A stretch of DNA of 64,000 nt, taken from Clostridiales bacterium. GTDB taxonomy: Bacteria; Bacillota; Clostridia; Oscillospirales; Oscillospiraceae. Below the pieces are notes generated by a model that saw nothing but the letters and a program-made list of their open reading frames with translations, was not told the DNA's origin and searched no databases. The translations under genes and the position numbers were made by a program. The stretch spans positions 1 through 64,000 of the forward strand of contig JAAVHX010000017.1 of NCBI GenBank assembly GCA_014799475.1. Direction: 5' to 3'. The first letter of the stretch is position 1. Each line of letters opens with the position of its first letter. Positions 15,788-25,491 of the stretch are shown here, in pieces.

Positions 15788-18382
15788 ATGAACATGAACC
15801 AATTTACCCAGAAATCCCTGGAGGCCGTCCAAAGCGCCCAGAACCTCGCCGTCCAGCACGGCAACCAGCAGATCGAGCAGGCCCATCTGCTGCTGGCCCT
15901 GGTGGAGCAGGAGGGGGGTTTCATCCCCCAGCTGCTCACCCATATGGGGCTGACGGTGGAGTCCTTCCGGGCCGCCGTCCGCCACGAGGTGGAGATCCTG
16001 CCCAAGGTGTCCGGCTCCGGCCGGGCGGCGGACAAGGTCTACATCTCCGCCGGGGTGGACAAGGCTATGAACCAGGCCCTGACCATCGCGGGCAGCATGA
16101 AGGACGAATTCGTCTCCGTGGAGCACCTGCTGCTGGCCCTCATCGACACGGCGGAGGGCAATTTGAAAGAACTGTTCCGTACCTACAATGTGGACAGGGA
16201 GAAGGTCATGCAGGCGCTGGCCGCCCTGCGGGGGAACCAGCGGGTGACCAGCGACAACCCGGAGGACACCTACGAGGCGCTGAAAAAGTACGGCGCGGAC
16301 CTGGTGGAGCGGGCGCGGCAGAATAAGCTGGACCCGGTGATCGGCCGGGACGACGAAATTCGGAATGTCATCCGCATTCTGAGCCGCAAGAGCAAAAACA
16401 ACCCCGTTCTCATCGGTGAACCGGGGGTTGGCAAGACCGCCATCGCCGAGGGGCTGGCCCAGCGCATCGTCAAAGGGGACGTGCCCGCCGGATTGAAGGA
16501 CAAGACCATTTTTGCCCTGGATATGGGGGCGCTCATTGCCGGGGCCAAGTACCGGGGCGAGTTCGAGGAGCGCTTGAAGGCCGTTTTGAACGAGGTGAAG
16601 CAGTCCGAGGGCCGCATCCTGCTGTTCATCGACGAGCTGCACACCATCGTGGGCGCTGGCAAGACCGAGGGGGCCATGGACGCGGGCAACCTCTTGAAGC
16701 CCATGCTGGCCCGGGGCGAGCTCCACTGCATCGGGGCCACCACCCTGAACGAGTACCGCCAGTATATCGAGAAGGACGCCGCCCTGGAGCGCCGCTTCCA
16801 GCCCGTCATGGTGAACGAGCCCACTGTGGAGGACGTGGTGGCCATCCTGCGGGGCCTCAAGGAGCGCTACGAGGTGTTCCACGGGGTGAAGATCACCGAC
16901 GGGGCCATCGTGGCCGCCGCCACCCTGTCCAACCGCTATATCACCGACCGCTTCCTGCCCGACAAGGCCATCGACCTCATCGACGAAGCCTGCGCCCTCA
17001 TCCGCACCGAGATGGACTCCATGCCCACCGAGCTGGACGTGATCTCCCGGAAGATCATCCAGTGCGAGATCGAGGAGGCGGCGCTGAAAAAGGAGGACGA
17101 CCAGCTTTCTCAGGCCCGTCTGGCGGACATCCAGAAGGAGCTGGCCGAGCTGCGGGATCAGTTCAACGCGGGCCGCGCCAAGTGGGAGAACGAGAAAAAC
17201 GCCATCGGAAAGGTGCAGAAGCTCCGGGAGGATTTGGAGGCCGCCAATGCCCAGCTGGAAAAGGCCCAGCGGGAGTACGACCTGGAAAAGGCCGCCCAGC
17301 TCCAGTATGGCGCCATACCCGAGCTGAAAAAGCAGCTGGAGGAGCAGGAGGGCTTCGCCGCCCAGTCCAAGGAGGACAATCTGCTCCGGGATAAGGTCAC
17401 CGAGGAGGAGATCGCCCGCATCGTGGAGCGCTGGACGGGCATCCCGGTGGCAAAGCTGATGGAGGGCGAGCGGGAGAAGCTGCTCCACCTGGAGGACATC
17501 CTCCACAAGCGTGTGGTGGGCCAGGAGGAGGCCGTGCGGCTGGTCAGCGAGGCCATTTTGAGAAGCCGCGCCGGCATCGCCGACCCGGACAAGCCCATCG
17601 GCTCCTTCCTGTTCCTGGGCCCCACCGGCGTGGGCAAGACGGAGCTTGCCAAGGCCCTCAGCGAAGCGCTGTTCGACAGCGAAAAGAACCTGGTGCGTAT
17701 TGATATGAGCGAGTATATGGAGAAGTTCTCCGTCTCCCGGCTCATCGGGGCCCCTCCGGGGTACGTGGGCTACGAGGAGGGCGGACAGCTCACCGAGGCG
17801 GTGCGCCGCCACCCCTATTCCGTCATCCTGTTCGACGAGGTGGAGAAGGCCCACCCGGACGTGTTCAATGTATTACTCCAGGTTTTGGACGACGGCCGTA
17901 TTACGGATAGTCAAGGCCGGACGGTGGACTTCAAGAACACCGTCATCATCCTGACCTCCAACCTGGGCAGCCAGTTCCTGTTAGACGGCATCGGGGTGGA
18001 CGGCGAGGTCAGCGGCGAGGCCCGAGTCCAGGTGGACGAGCTCTTGAAGCACTCCTTCCGGCCCGAGTTCCTCAACCGGCTGGACGAAATCGTATTCTAC
18101 AAGCCGCTGACGCGCGACAACATCTATCACATCATCGACCTGCTGCTGGCGGGCCTGAACCGCCGTCTGGCGGACAAGCGGCTCCGCGTGGAGCTGACGG
18201 ACGGGGCCAAGTCCCTGATCCTGGACGCCGCCTACGATCCCATGTACGGGGCACGGCCCCTGCGCCGGTATCTCCAGCACACCGTGGAGAACCTGGTGGG
18301 CCGGAAGATCATCGCCGGGGAGACCGCCCCCGATTCCGTCCTTACCGTGGACGCGCGGAACGGTGAGCTGACAGTGCAGTAA
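15788..18382 (+). CDS. clpB: ClpB disaggregase
   Basis: 864 residues. Hexameric AAA+ machine that pulls proteins out of aggregates with DnaK. N-domain about 1-145; first ATPase with Walker [10 protein letters not shown]; middle coiled-coil domain about 400-520, rich in Glu/Lys/Gln; second ATPase with Walker [10 protein letters not shown] and [13 protein letters not shown]. The ATG giving [13 protein letters not shown] is preferred over a GTG 9 bp upstream, because AGAGGAG would be only 1 nt from that GTG. CIRCE-controlled. Ends at a strong terminator facing the HIT gene. Confidence 0.97.
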   Translation: MNMNQFTQKSLEAVQSAQNLAVQHGNQQIEQAHLLLALVEQEGGFIPQLLTHMGLTVESFRAAVRHEVEILPKVSGSGRAADKVYISAGVDKAMNQALTIAGSMKDEFVSVEHLLLALIDTAEGNLKELFRTYNVDREKVMQALAALRGNQRVTSDNPEDTYEALKKYGADLVERARQNKLDPVIGRDDEIRNVIRILSRKSKNNPVLIGEPGVGKTAIAEGLAQRIVKGDVPAGLKDKTIFALDMGALIAGAKYRGEFEERLKAVLNEVKQSEGRILLFIDELHTIVGAGKTEGAMDAGNLLKPMLARGELHCIGATTLNEYRQYIEKDAALERRFQPVMVNEPTVEDVVAILRGLKERYEVFHGVKITDGAIVAAATLSNRYITDRFLPDKAIDLIDEACALIRTEMDSMPTELDVISRKIIQCEIEEAALKKEDDQLSQARLADIQKELAELRDQFNAGRAKWENEKNAIGKVQKLREDLEAANAQLEKAQREYDLEKAAQLQYGAIPELKKQLEEQEGFAAQSKEDNLLRDKVTEEEIARIVERWTGIPVAKLMEGEREKLLHLEDILHKRVVGQEEAVRLVSEAILRSRAGIADPDKPIGSFLFLGPTGVGKTELAKALSEALFDSEKNLVRIDMSEYMEKFSVSRLIGAPPGYVGYEEGGQLTEAVRRHPYSVILFDEVEKAHPDVFNVLLQVLDDGRITDSQGRTVDFKNTVIILTSNLGSQFLLDGIGVDGEVSGEARVQVDELLKHSFRPEFLNRLDEIVFYKPLTRDNIYHIIDLLLAGLNRRLADKRLRVELTDGAKSLILDAAYDPMYGARPLRRYLQHTVENLVGRKIIAGETAPDSVLTVDARNGELTVQ

Positions 18383-18385
18383 AGG

Positions 18386-18421
18386 AACCCCCCTGCCCAG
18401 CTTTGCTGGGCAGGGGGTTGA
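18386..18421 (+). terminator. Terminator between convergent clpB and HIT genes
   Basis: AACCCCCTGCCCAGC-TTT-GCTGGGCAGGGGGTT. The stem is strong, though the T-tract is short (TTGAACGTTT). Confidence 0.85.
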
Positions 18422-18425
18422 ACGT

Positions 18426-18890
18426 TTATAACAGCTTATCCAGTTCCGCAAGCAGCTTTTGCTTCATCTCCGACAGTTCATGCTCCGTCGGGCGGTTGTC
18501 GTCACAATACATTTTTTCCATGGGGTACCACCAGACAGGGCCTTTACCGTTGTTTCCGTAGTGTTCGATATCCCCGGCAACCCTGGGGTATAGATGCCAG
18601 TGAAGGTGGGCGTCCCCCATCCCTAGCAGCTCATAATTCATCTTTTCCGCCCCGAAGGCGTTGGACACCGCCTGGGCGACGATGGACATCTCCTCGAGGA
18701 ATCTCATTTTTTCGGCGCGGTCAAGGTGAAACAGCTCCGTTATGTTCCCGTGGGACTTATACAGGAACAGGGTGTAGCCATAAAAATGCTGGTTATCGCC
18801 GATGACCACATAGCCCGTGTCAAGCTCCTTGACAAAATACGGATTTTCCCCACGTTTGATCATTTCGATCCGGTCACAGATCAGGCACAT
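18426..18890 (-). CDS. HIT-family nucleotide hydrolase
   Basis: 154 residues. Histidine triad HLHWHLYPR (about residues 96-104) is the catalytic core of nucleotidyl-hydrolases acting on AMP-linked substrates. A CLICDRI start and downstream Asp/Glu-rich helices are seen in this clade. The ATG at 18890 has GAGGAACG upstream; a longer in-frame reading enters the neighbouring gene and is rejected. Exact substrate unknown. Confidence 0.88.
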   Translation of the reverse strand: MCLICDRIEMIKRGENPYFVKELDTGYVVIGDNQHFYGYTLFLYKSHGNITELFHLDRAEKMRFLEEMSIVAQAVSNAFGAEKMNYELLGMGDAHLHWHLYPRVAGDIEHYGNNGKGPVWWYPMEKMYCDDNRPTEHELSEMKQKLLAELDKLL

Positions 18891-18918
18891 TTTTCGTTCC
18901 TCCAATATATTTTGTTTT

Positions 18919-19503
18919 TTACTCTGCCTCGGAGGTTTCCCCGCCGCGGCCGGCTGCCTCAGGAGCGGAGACCTGGTGGCTTTCCCCGCTGTCTCCGGCC
19001 CTGTCAGTGCAGCCGCCATTTTTATCCTCGTCGTCCAGTACGCTCTTTTCGTCCTCCGGGTCGGGATTCTCCCGGCGCATAGCCATGGCCAGCTTGTAGC
19101 CCTCCGGGTCGTTGTTCATCAGGTACTCCAGATCCTCCGGCGGCACCCGGTTGCCCTTCATAATGGACGCGGCGATTTTCTGGCACTTGTTCATCACCTC
19201 GAGCTGCTTTTCCATGATGTCCAGCTCGTTTTTCGCGCTCTCCATGGCGCTGAGGCTGTCGTCCAAGCGGGCTTGACGCCGCTGCTCCCGCTGCTGGGCC
19301 GCCTCCCACATTTTGCGGTTTTGCTCCTGCACAAACGCCAGCGCCTGTTGGGACAGAGACACCTTGTCCGTGGGGGTCTGGGCTTTGACGGGCTGGGCCT
19401 GGGCCTTGGCGGGGCCGTCCGCCGTCTCCGCCTTCTTCGCCATGGCCTTGGAGAGCTGTTCATTCCGCCGCATCTCCCGGGTGGCGCGCAGTTCCATGTT
19501 CAC
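18919..19503 (-). CDS. Coiled-coil hypothetical protein
   Basis: 194 residues, charged, with no signal peptide or membrane helix. Residues about 50-115 are Gln/Glu/Arg-rich with heptad-like spacing and likely form a coiled coil. The C-terminal 40 residues are acidic and low-complexity. AGAGGAG precedes the ATG. Monocistronic or leading into the HIT gene (28-bp gap). I do not recognise a family. Confidence 0.7.
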   Translation of the reverse strand: MNMELRATREMRRNEQLSKAMAKKAETADGPAKAQAQPVKAQTPTDKVSLSQQALAFVQEQNRKMWEAAQQREQRRQARLDDSLSAMESAKNELDIMEKQLEVMNKCQKIAASIMKGNRVPPEDLEYLMNNDPEGYKLAMAMRRENPDPEDEKSVLDDEDKNGGCTDRAGDSGESHQVSAPEAAGRGGETSEAE

Positions 19504-19593
19504 CGCTCCTCTCGTTTTGGGTGTATACTTACCATATCGGAGGGTTGGCAGGTTTTGTTAAGAGAATCCGCCCACAGAAAAAATTTTGGGCGA

Positions 19594-19624
19594 GTTGTCA
19601 GGTTTCGCCCCCCTCATTCGTATT
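19594..19624 (+). promoter_or_regulatory. Candidate autoregulatory promoter of the first sigma/anti-sigma pair
   Basis: CCCCCTCATTCGTATT (19609-19624), preceded by TTGTCAGG. The block matches 14 of 16 bases upstream of the second sigma gene (48150-48165, minus strand). CGTATT resembles the CGT-type -10 of ECF sigma promoters. Confidence 0.4.
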
Positions 19625-19657
19625 GTCAGTGAAGGCGCCTTTGAAGGAGAGAACCAC

Positions 19658-20143
19658 ATGAAACGAGATGAACAGGAGGCCCAGCGGCTGGTGGACACCT
19701 ACTCCGACCTGATCCTGCGGCTGAGCTATACCTACCTCAAGTCCACCCAGGACGGTGAGGACATCTGCCAGACGGTGCTGCTCAAGCTGCTCACCGGGGA
19801 CGAGGTCTTTGACAGCCCCGAGCACGAGAAAGCGTGGGTCATCCGGGCCACGGCTAACGCCTGCAAGGACGAGCTGCGCGCCTTCCGGCGGAAGGCCGTG
19901 CCCCTGGAGGAGGCTGCGGAGGCGGCGGCCCCGGAACCGCCCCGATCGGACATTCTGGACGCGGTGATGGAGCTGCCGGGGAAATACCGGGAGGCGATTT
20001 ACCTCTTTTATTACGAGGGGTATTCGGCCAAGGAGATCGCCGCCCTGACGGGGCGGAGCGAGGCGGCGGTGTCCGCCCACCTGAGCCGGGGCAGGAAAAA
20101 ATTACGGGCCATGTTAGGAGGCAGGGAATATGAAGCGACTTGA
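19658..20143 (+). CDS. ECF-like RNA polymerase sigma factor
   Basis: 161 residues. Region 2 is in DTYSDLILRLSYTYLKSTQDGEDICQTVLLKLL (split here: about 12-27 and 28-45). Region 4 carries a helix-turn-helix in YSAKEIAALTGRSEAAVSAHL. There is no region 3, so ECF-sized. AAGGAGAG precedes the ATG. The last 14 bp overlap the downstream membrane-anchored protein, its likely anti-sigma factor. A second, similar pair lies at 47002-48103. Confidence 0.88.
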   Translation: MKRDEQEAQRLVDTYSDLILRLSYTYLKSTQDGEDICQTVLLKLLTGDEVFDSPEHEKAWVIRATANACKDELRAFRRKAVPLEEAAEAAAPEPPRSDILDAVMELPGKYREAIYLFYYEGYSAKEIAALTGRSEAAVSAHLSRGRKKLRAMLGGREYEAT

Positions 20144-20948
20144 ACAGGACTACCGGGAGACGCTGGACGATCTGCGGTTTTCGGATGAAGCAAAGGAGCG
20201 TATGATGAAAAACATAACAGAGCAAAAAGAGCATAACCCCGCGAAGCGGCGGGGTATCCGCCCCCTGCGGGCGGGGTTGATCGCGGCGGCGCTGTGCCTG
20301 GCGCTGGTGGGGACGGCGATGGCGGCCAACCCGGAGGCGGTGGACTGGCTGATCGCGCGGCTGACCGTCCAGGTGGAGGACGACGGTTATCATGTGGGCG
20401 GCGGCCAGATGACCAAGTACCCCCTTGACGAGTTCAGCCCCGCCCTTATCGGGGCCAGCGAGGGGCGGGACGGCCCCGGCGTGGTACAATTAAGCTTTGA
20501 CACCTGGGATGAGGTGCGGGCGTTTATCGGGAAGGATATCCCCGTCATCTGGCCGAACGGGGGCCGGGGTTGGGACAAACCCATTTACGTTGATTTGTAC
20601 CATGTGGAGACGGACCAGCTGTGGGGCATCCATATCAATAGTATCAGCATCAGCCGCCAGGCGGAGGTAGATATCGAAGTTCGAACAGAGCACTGGCGGG
20701 GCGAGGAGGCTTCCAGCGGATACGGGATCGCCGAGGGCAGCGTGGAAGCGATGGAGAGCTATTCCATGGCCAACGGCTGCGTTGCCGAAATGGTCAAATA
20801 TCTCGGATCGGAGGAGCACCCCGAAGCCGCTTGCACAGGCCACTTTGTCAAGAATGGCATTCTGTACAACGTGTCCGCCTTAGGCACGACGGCCGCCCAG
20901 GAGGAGATGGCGGACAGCCTTAAGAACCTCCTGGACAGCTTTGAATAA
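20130..20948 (+). CDS. Putative membrane-anchored anti-sigma factor
   Basis: 272 residues. Cytosolic N-terminus about 1-48 (includes DEAKERMMKNI), one membrane helix (AGLIAAALCLALVGTAMAA, about 48-66), then an extracellular domain of about 200 residues. The size, topology and overlap with the sigma gene are the evidence; no zinc-binding anti-sigma motif is visible. The cytosolic part resembles that of the 47002-47652 protein (LSDEKKEEIMDML). Release of the sigma factor on an envelope signal is inferred. Confidence 0.72.
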   Translation: MKRLEQDYRETLDDLRFSDEAKERMMKNITEQKEHNPAKRRGIRPLRAGLIAAALCLALVGTAMAANPEAVDWLIARLTVQVEDDGYHVGGGQMTKYPLDEFSPALIGASEGRDGPGVVQLSFDTWDEVRAFIGKDIPVIWPNGGRGWDKPIYVDLYHVETDQLWGIHINSISISRQAEVDIEVRTEHWRGEEASSGYGIAEGSVEAMESYSMANGCVAEMVKYLGSEEHPEAACTGHFVKNGILYNVSALGTTAAQEEMADSLKNLLDSFE

Positions 20949-20952
20949 GATC

Positions 20953-20988
20953 AAAAAGCACCCTCCGCGATCGCGGAGGGTGCTTTTT
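20953..20988 (+). terminator. Bidirectional terminator
   Basis: AAAAAGCACCCTCCGCG / CGCGGAGGGTGCTTTTT, a 17-bp perfect palindrome between the convergent anti-sigma and birA genes; it touches the birA stop codon. Confidence 0.93.
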
Positions 20989-21959
20989 CATATCATCTTC
21001 ACCGTCCCGGAGGACACGGTATGCGCTTTTCCATCGTCCCCGCCCACCAGCAGGGCGAAATCATCGCCCACCCCGGTGACGGTGCCGGTCTGGAGCGTCC
21101 CCTCGCCGTCGAAGCTGACCCGACGGCCCAGGGTGATGCAGTGGGCGCGGTAGCGCTCCAGGTAGTCCGCCCGCTTGGACGGGAAGTCCTGATTCAATTG
21201 ATCCAGCGCCTCCAGCAGGCACACCGCCAGGTGGTTCTGCTCCACCGGGTAGCCCTCAAGGGCCAGGGAGGTGGCCACTCCCTCCAGCCCCTGGTCATGG
21301 AAGGTGGCGGCGGTCTGATTCATGTTGACCCCCATGCCGATGACCACATAGTCCGGCTCGCCGCTTTCCGCCAGCAGGGCGAACTCGGTGAGGATGCCGC
21401 ACAGCTTCTTCCCGTTGAGGTAGAGGTCGTTGAGCCACTTGATGTCCACCGGGGCGCCGCAGGCTTTTTCCACGCCCTCCCGGGCGGCCACGGCCACCCA
21501 GCCGGTGAGGGTGAGCAGGTCGCTCAAACCCACATGGGGCCGGATAAGCACCGACAGGTACAGCCCGTCCCCCTTTGGGGACTGGAAGGAGCGCCCATGG
21601 GTGCCCCGGCCCCCGCTCTGCTCCTCGGCCAGCAGGGCGGAGCCTGTGGCCGCCGAGGCGGCCACTGCCTTCAGCCGGGTGTTGGTGGAGTCCACGATGG
21701 GCTCCACCCGCACCTTCCCGGCAAACAGATTGTCTTTGCTCAATCGCGCGGAGATGTAGGGGGCGGACAGGGCGGGGGGAGGCCCCGTCAGCCGGTAACC
21801 CTTCCGGGTGGAGGATTCAATGGGCCAGCCCGCCTGACGCAGCGCCTCGATCTCTTTCCACACCGCCGCCCGGGTGACCCCCAGGGCGCGGCTCATCTCC
21901 TCGCCGGAGAGATAGCCCGAACCCTGGGCCAGGAGGGCGGCTACTTGCTCTCGCTCCAT
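20988..21959 (-). CDS. birA: Biotin-protein ligase / biotin operon repressor
   Basis: 323 residues. Winged helix about 1-65 (EEMSRALGVTRAAVWKEIEA), so it can act as repressor as well as ligase. Catalytic domain has the biotinyl-AMP loop GGRGTHGRSF (about 114-123), KWLNDLYLNGKKLCGIL in place of KWPNDL, and a C-terminal SH3-like domain. It joins biotin to acetyl-CoA carboxylase or other carrier proteins. Last gene of the RR-HK-HtrA-BirA run, 12 bp from htrA. No biotin genes are nearby. Confidence 0.93.
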   Translation of the reverse strand: MEREQVAALLAQGSGYLSGEEMSRALGVTRAAVWKEIEALRQAGWPIESSTRKGYRLTGPPPALSAPYISARLSKDNLFAGKVRVEPIVDSTNTRLKAVAASAATGSALLAEEQSGGRGTHGRSFQSPKGDGLYLSVLIRPHVGLSDLLTLTGWVAVAAREGVEKACGAPVDIKWLNDLYLNGKKLCGILTEFALLAESGEPDYVVIGMGVNMNQTAATFHDQGLEGVATSLALEGYPVEQNHLAVCLLEALDQLNQDFPSKRADYLERYRAHCITLGRRVSFDGEGTLQTGTVTGVGDDFALLVGGDDGKAHTVSSGTVKMI

Positions 21960-21971
21960 ACCGCCGCGCTC

Positions 21972-23270
21972 CTAATCCTGCTCCGAGCCGTCCACCAGGC
22001 GGAAGGAGATCTCCAGCTCCTCGCCCCCCCGCAGGACGGTGCAGGTCAGCTCCCCGTCCACGCCGGTGCGGTAGAGCGCCCGTCTCAGCTCCACCAGGGA
22101 GGTGACGGGGGAGCCGTTGGCGGACAGGATAAGGTCGTTTTTCTTCAGCCCCGCCGCTCGGGCGTTGTCGCCGGTCACTTCGGACACCTGGATGCCCTGC
22201 CGTCCGTCCACGGTGGCGGCAAAGCAGAGGATGCCCATGGTGGGCCGACAGCTCTCGCCGGTGGCCAGGATGTGGTTGACAAAGGGGATGGCGTCGCTCA
22301 TGGGGATGGCGAGGCCCATGCCCTCCAGCACCGCGGCGTCGTCGATGGCCTCGCCCTCCTCCCGGACCAGGCCGGTGATCTTGGCGCAGGTGATGCCCAC
22401 CACCTGGCCGGACTCGTTGAGCAGCGCGCCGCCGGAGTTGCCGGGATTCAGCACAGCGTCGGTCTGGATGAGGCCCAGGGCGCCGCCCGACTCGTCCTCG
22501 TCCCGGTTCAGGGCGGACACGATACCCGCCGACATGGAGCCCAGCAGGTAGCCCATGGGGTTGCCTACGGCGTACACCCAGTCGCCCACCATCAGGCTGT
22601 CGGAGTCGCCCAGCTGGGCGGGTGTAAGCTGCGCGCCGTCCGGGTCGAACTTCAGCACGGCGATGTCAAATTCCTCGTCAAAGCCGATGACCAGGGCGTC
22701 GTAGGCGTCGTTGGTATCGGTGAGCAGCCGGAGCTGGATGCTGACGGCCTCGTCGATGATATGGTAATTGGTGAGCACGTAGCCGGAGGCGGTGACGATG
22801 ACCCCGGTGCCCATGCTGTATTCCTGAGTCCGCCTGGGGCCCTCGGACTTGTGAGCGGCCTCTATCAGCACCAAGCTGGGCAGCGCTTCCGCATAGATTT
22901 GTTTGGGCGGCAGGACGGCCCCGGCGGGCTGGACGGACAGGGAGACGGACGGGTCGGGCTTGCCCCAGGGCAGATCGTCCTGGGTCCAGCCGGACTCGAC
23001 GTGCGCCGACTGGCTGGGCCGGGGGAGGGAATCCTTTATGGAGGGGGGCTCCTGTTCGGCCTCGGCGATGAGGGCGGCGATGCGGCTCACCGCCCAAAAG
23101 CTGATCCCGCCCAGCATGGACAGGCACAGCAGGATGCACACGATGGATACCAGCCAGCGGCGGATGCAGCGCCTGGGCTTCTGCCTGGGCGGGCCGGATT
23201 GGGGGGAGGGCACCGGGGGCGGCTGTACGCCGGGGCCCTGGGGCCAGCGGTAGTGGAGATAGTTGTCCAT
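21972..23270 (-). CDS. htrA: HtrA/DegP-type membrane-anchored serine protease with PDZ
   Basis: 432 residues. Pro-rich cytosolic N-terminus, one membrane helix (about 39-62), then a trypsin-like domain: His in LTNYHIID, Asp in DIAVLKFD, Ser in NPGNSGGALL. One PDZ domain at the C-terminus (GIQVSEVTGDNARAAGLKKND). Degrades misfolded exported proteins. The ATG at 23270 is taken over a GTG 9 bp upstream since AAAGGGG is spaced correctly from it. Directly behind a two-component system, so probably part of its stress regulon. Confidence 0.93.
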   Translation of the reverse strand: MDNYLHYRWPQGPGVQPPPVPSPQSGPPRQKPRRCIRRWLVSIVCILLCLSMLGGISFWAVSRIAALIAEAEQEPPSIKDSLPRPSQSAHVESGWTQDDLPWGKPDPSVSLSVQPAGAVLPPKQIYAEALPSLVLIEAAHKSEGPRRTQEYSMGTGVIVTASGYVLTNYHIIDEAVSIQLRLLTDTNDAYDALVIGFDEEFDIAVLKFDPDGAQLTPAQLGDSDSLMVGDWVYAVGNPMGYLLGSMSAGIVSALNRDEDESGGALGLIQTDAVLNPGNSGGALLNESGQVVGITCAKITGLVREEGEAIDDAAVLEGMGLAIPMSDAIPFVNHILATGESCRPTMGILCFAATVDGRQGIQVSEVTGDNARAAGLKKNDLILSANGSPVTSLVELRRALYRTGVDGELTCTVLRGGEELEISFRLVDGSEQD

Positions 23271-23286
23271 GGGAAGCACCCCTTTT

Positions 23287-24714
23287 CTACGCTCTTGTCA
23301 GCGTGAATACGAATTTGGTCACCCCGTCCTCACTGGTGCAGACAATGCTTTCCTTGTGGCTGTTGAGGATGGTTTTCACGATATACAGCCCCAAGCCCAC
23401 CCCGTCCCGGTCAGCGCTGCGGGAGTGGTCGGTCTTATGGAACCGGTCAAAAACGAGCTGCTGCTCCTCGGGGGGGATGGTCTCCCCCTGGTTGCTGATG
23501 GTGACGGTGGCCTTTCCGCCCTTAACGGTGACCCCCAGCCCCAGCACGCCGCCCTCCTTGGAGAATTTGATGGCGTTGTCCAGCAGGTTGTAGCACACCT
23601 GGGTGATGGCGTCCTGGTCGCCCCAGACGGGGATGGGCTCGTCGTCGGGGAGCTGGGCGTCCACCTCCAGGTGCTTGGCGTTCACCTTGCGCTCCAGTGT
23701 GACCAGGGCCCGCACCAGGGTCTCGCAGATGTCGAACTGCTGCTGGGCGGCCCGCTCGTCGGACTGGAGCCGGGACAGGTCCAGCATGGAGCGCACCAGC
23801 CGGGACAGGCGGCGGGTCTCGGAGGAGATGATCTCCAGGTAGTGCCGCTCCTGATCCGGGGGGATGGTGCCGTCCAGGATGCCGTCGGCAAAGCCGGCGA
23901 TAGTGGTCATGGGGGTTTTCAGCTCGTGGGACACGTTGGCGATGAACTCTGAGCGCCGCTGCTCGCTGATGGACAGGGACTCGGCCATGGCGTTGAACGC
24001 CTCGGCCAGCTCGCCCACCTCGTCCCGACGATTGCCCACGTCCACCCGCACGTCCAGCTGGCCCAGGCCGAACTGCCGGGCGGCGGCGGCGATCTCCTTG
24101 ATGGGCTGGGACTGGCGCATACTGGTCGCCGAGCTGATGATGGCGGCGATGAGGATGACCGCCAGGGCGGTGACCAGCAGGATGCCGGACAGATCCCGCC
24201 ACACACCGCTGATGGTGGACGCGGAGGAGGACACCAGCACCAGGCCCTGAAGGTATCCCTGGCCGCTGGTGATGGGCAGGCCCACCAGGTATCGGGTCTC
24301 GTCATACAGCCCGTCCAGGGTGGTCATGCCCACGTAGCGGGAACCCGCCGCGATCTGCTCGGTGAGAGGCCGGGGCAGGGTGGCGTACTGTAGGGCGGGC
24401 AGGGCGCTGCCGCCCTGGGTGGCGTAGACCACCACTCCTTCCGGAGTAGTTACCATAATGTGGGTGTCGGACACCAGGGCCACCGAATTGAGGTAGCTCT
24501 GGAAATCGGAGGTCCTCCACACCGTCTCATCCCCGGTTCGCAGGGAGTTGGAGGTGAACTGGGCGATGTATTTGGCGTTGCGCTCCAGGGTGTCCTTTTT
24601 CTCCCGGATGGTGTACTGATAGCTCAGGGTGGCGAAGGAGGCCCCCAGCATCAGGAAGGACAGCAGCACCATGCCCACCATGGTGGCGAACTGCCGCCCA
24701 TACATGGTTTTCAA
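23287..24714 (-). CDS. Sensor histidine kinase
   Basis: 475 residues. TM1 about 12-32, extracytoplasmic sensor about 33-170, TM2 about 173-195, HAMP about 196-250, HisKA with FIANVSHELKTPM, and an ATPase domain with NLLDNAIKFS and a G2 box VGLGLYI. The start overlaps the regulator stop by 4 bp. Signal unknown; the HtrA downstream suggests envelope protein stress. Confidence 0.92.
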   Translation of the reverse strand: MKTMYGRQFATMVGMVLLSFLMLGASFATLSYQYTIREKKDTLERNAKYIAQFTSNSLRTGDETVWRTSDFQSYLNSVALVSDTHIMVTTPEGVVVYATQGGSALPALQYATLPRPLTEQIAAGSRYVGMTTLDGLYDETRYLVGLPITSGQGYLQGLVLVSSSASTISGVWRDLSGILLVTALAVILIAAIISSATSMRQSQPIKEIAAAARQFGLGQLDVRVDVGNRRDEVGELAEAFNAMAESLSISEQRRSEFIANVSHELKTPMTTIAGFADGILDGTIPPDQERHYLEIISSETRRLSRLVRSMLDLSRLQSDERAAQQQFDICETLVRALVTLERKVNAKHLEVDAQLPDDEPIPVWGDQDAITQVCYNLLDNAIKFSKEGGVLGLGVTVKGGKATVTISNQGETIPPEEQQLVFDRFHKTDHSRSADRDGVGLGLYIVKTILNSHKESIVCTSEDGVTKFVFTLTRA

Positions 24715-25397
24715 GCGTCTACCACCTCGAATTTATATCCCACGCCCCATACGGTTTTCAGGCTCCAGCGCTCGGACACGCCCTCCAGCTTCTCCCGCAG
24801 GCGCTTGATGTGTACGTCCACCGTGCGGCTGTCGCCGAAGTAGTCGAAGCCCCACACTTCGTCCAGCAGCTGATTGCGGGTGAATACCCGGTTGGGGGAG
24901 GAGGCCAGGTGGAACAGCAGCTCCAGCTCCTTGGGCGGGGTGTCCACCCGCTTGCCGTCCACCAGCAGCTCATAGGAGTCCAGATTGACCACCAGCTTGT
25001 CAAAGTTCAGGCGCTTTTCCGGCTGTTCCTCCTCGCCGTACCGGCGCAGCACCGCGTGGACCCGGGCCAGTACCTCCTTGGTCTCAAAGGGTTTGGTGAT
25101 GTAGTCGTCGGCGCCCATCTCCAATCCAGACACTTTGTCCTCCAGCTCGCCCTTGGCGGTGAGCATGATGATGGGGGTCTTGGACGTCTCCCGGATCTTC
25201 CGGCACACGGACCAGCCGTCCATGGAGGGCAGCATGATGTCCAAAATCACCAGGTCGGGCTGGACGGCCTGGAATTTCTCCAGTCCCTCCAGGCCGTCCC
25301 CGGCCACATGGCAGGTCATGCCCTCCTTCTCCAGATAGAGCCGGAGCAGGTCGGCGATATTCTTGTCGTCCTCTACGATGAGAATGCTGCGGGGCAT
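24711..25397 (-). CDS. OmpR-family response regulator
   Basis: 228 residues. Receiver with VEDDKN, phospho-Asp in VILDIMLPSMDGWS, Lys in ITKPFE. Winged helix with PPKELELLFHLASSPNRVF and the recognition-helix region SRTVDVHIKRLREKL. The ATG at 25397 has AAGGGTGG 5 nt before it; an upstream GTG is possible but lies within that site. First gene of the RR-HK-HtrA-BirA operon. Confidence 0.92.
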   Translation of the reverse strand: MPRSILIVEDDKNIADLLRLYLEKEGMTCHVAGDGLEGLEKFQAVQPDLVILDIMLPSMDGWSVCRKIRETSKTPIIMLTAKGELEDKVSGLEMGADDYITKPFETKEVLARVHAVLRRYGEEEQPEKRLNFDKLVVNLDSYELLVDGKRVDTPPKELELLFHLASSPNRVFTRNQLLDEVWGFDYFGDSRTVDVHIKRLREKLEGVSERWSLKTVWGVGYKFEVVDA

Positions 25398-25438
25398 CAG
25401 AACCACCCTTTCATTTGGTAGTGAAATAACTCGTTCCC

Positions 25439-25467
25439 ATTATAGTGCGAACCGTGTCGGATTTCCA
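25439..25467 (-). promoter_or_regulatory. Promoter of the RR-HK-htrA-birA operon
   Basis: Minus strand TATAAT at 25439-25444 with TGGAAA as a weak -35 at 17 bp. About 41 bp upstream of the regulator ATG. Confidence 0.6.
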
Positions 25468-25491
25468 TAGTTATTTGTAAATAAACCAAAT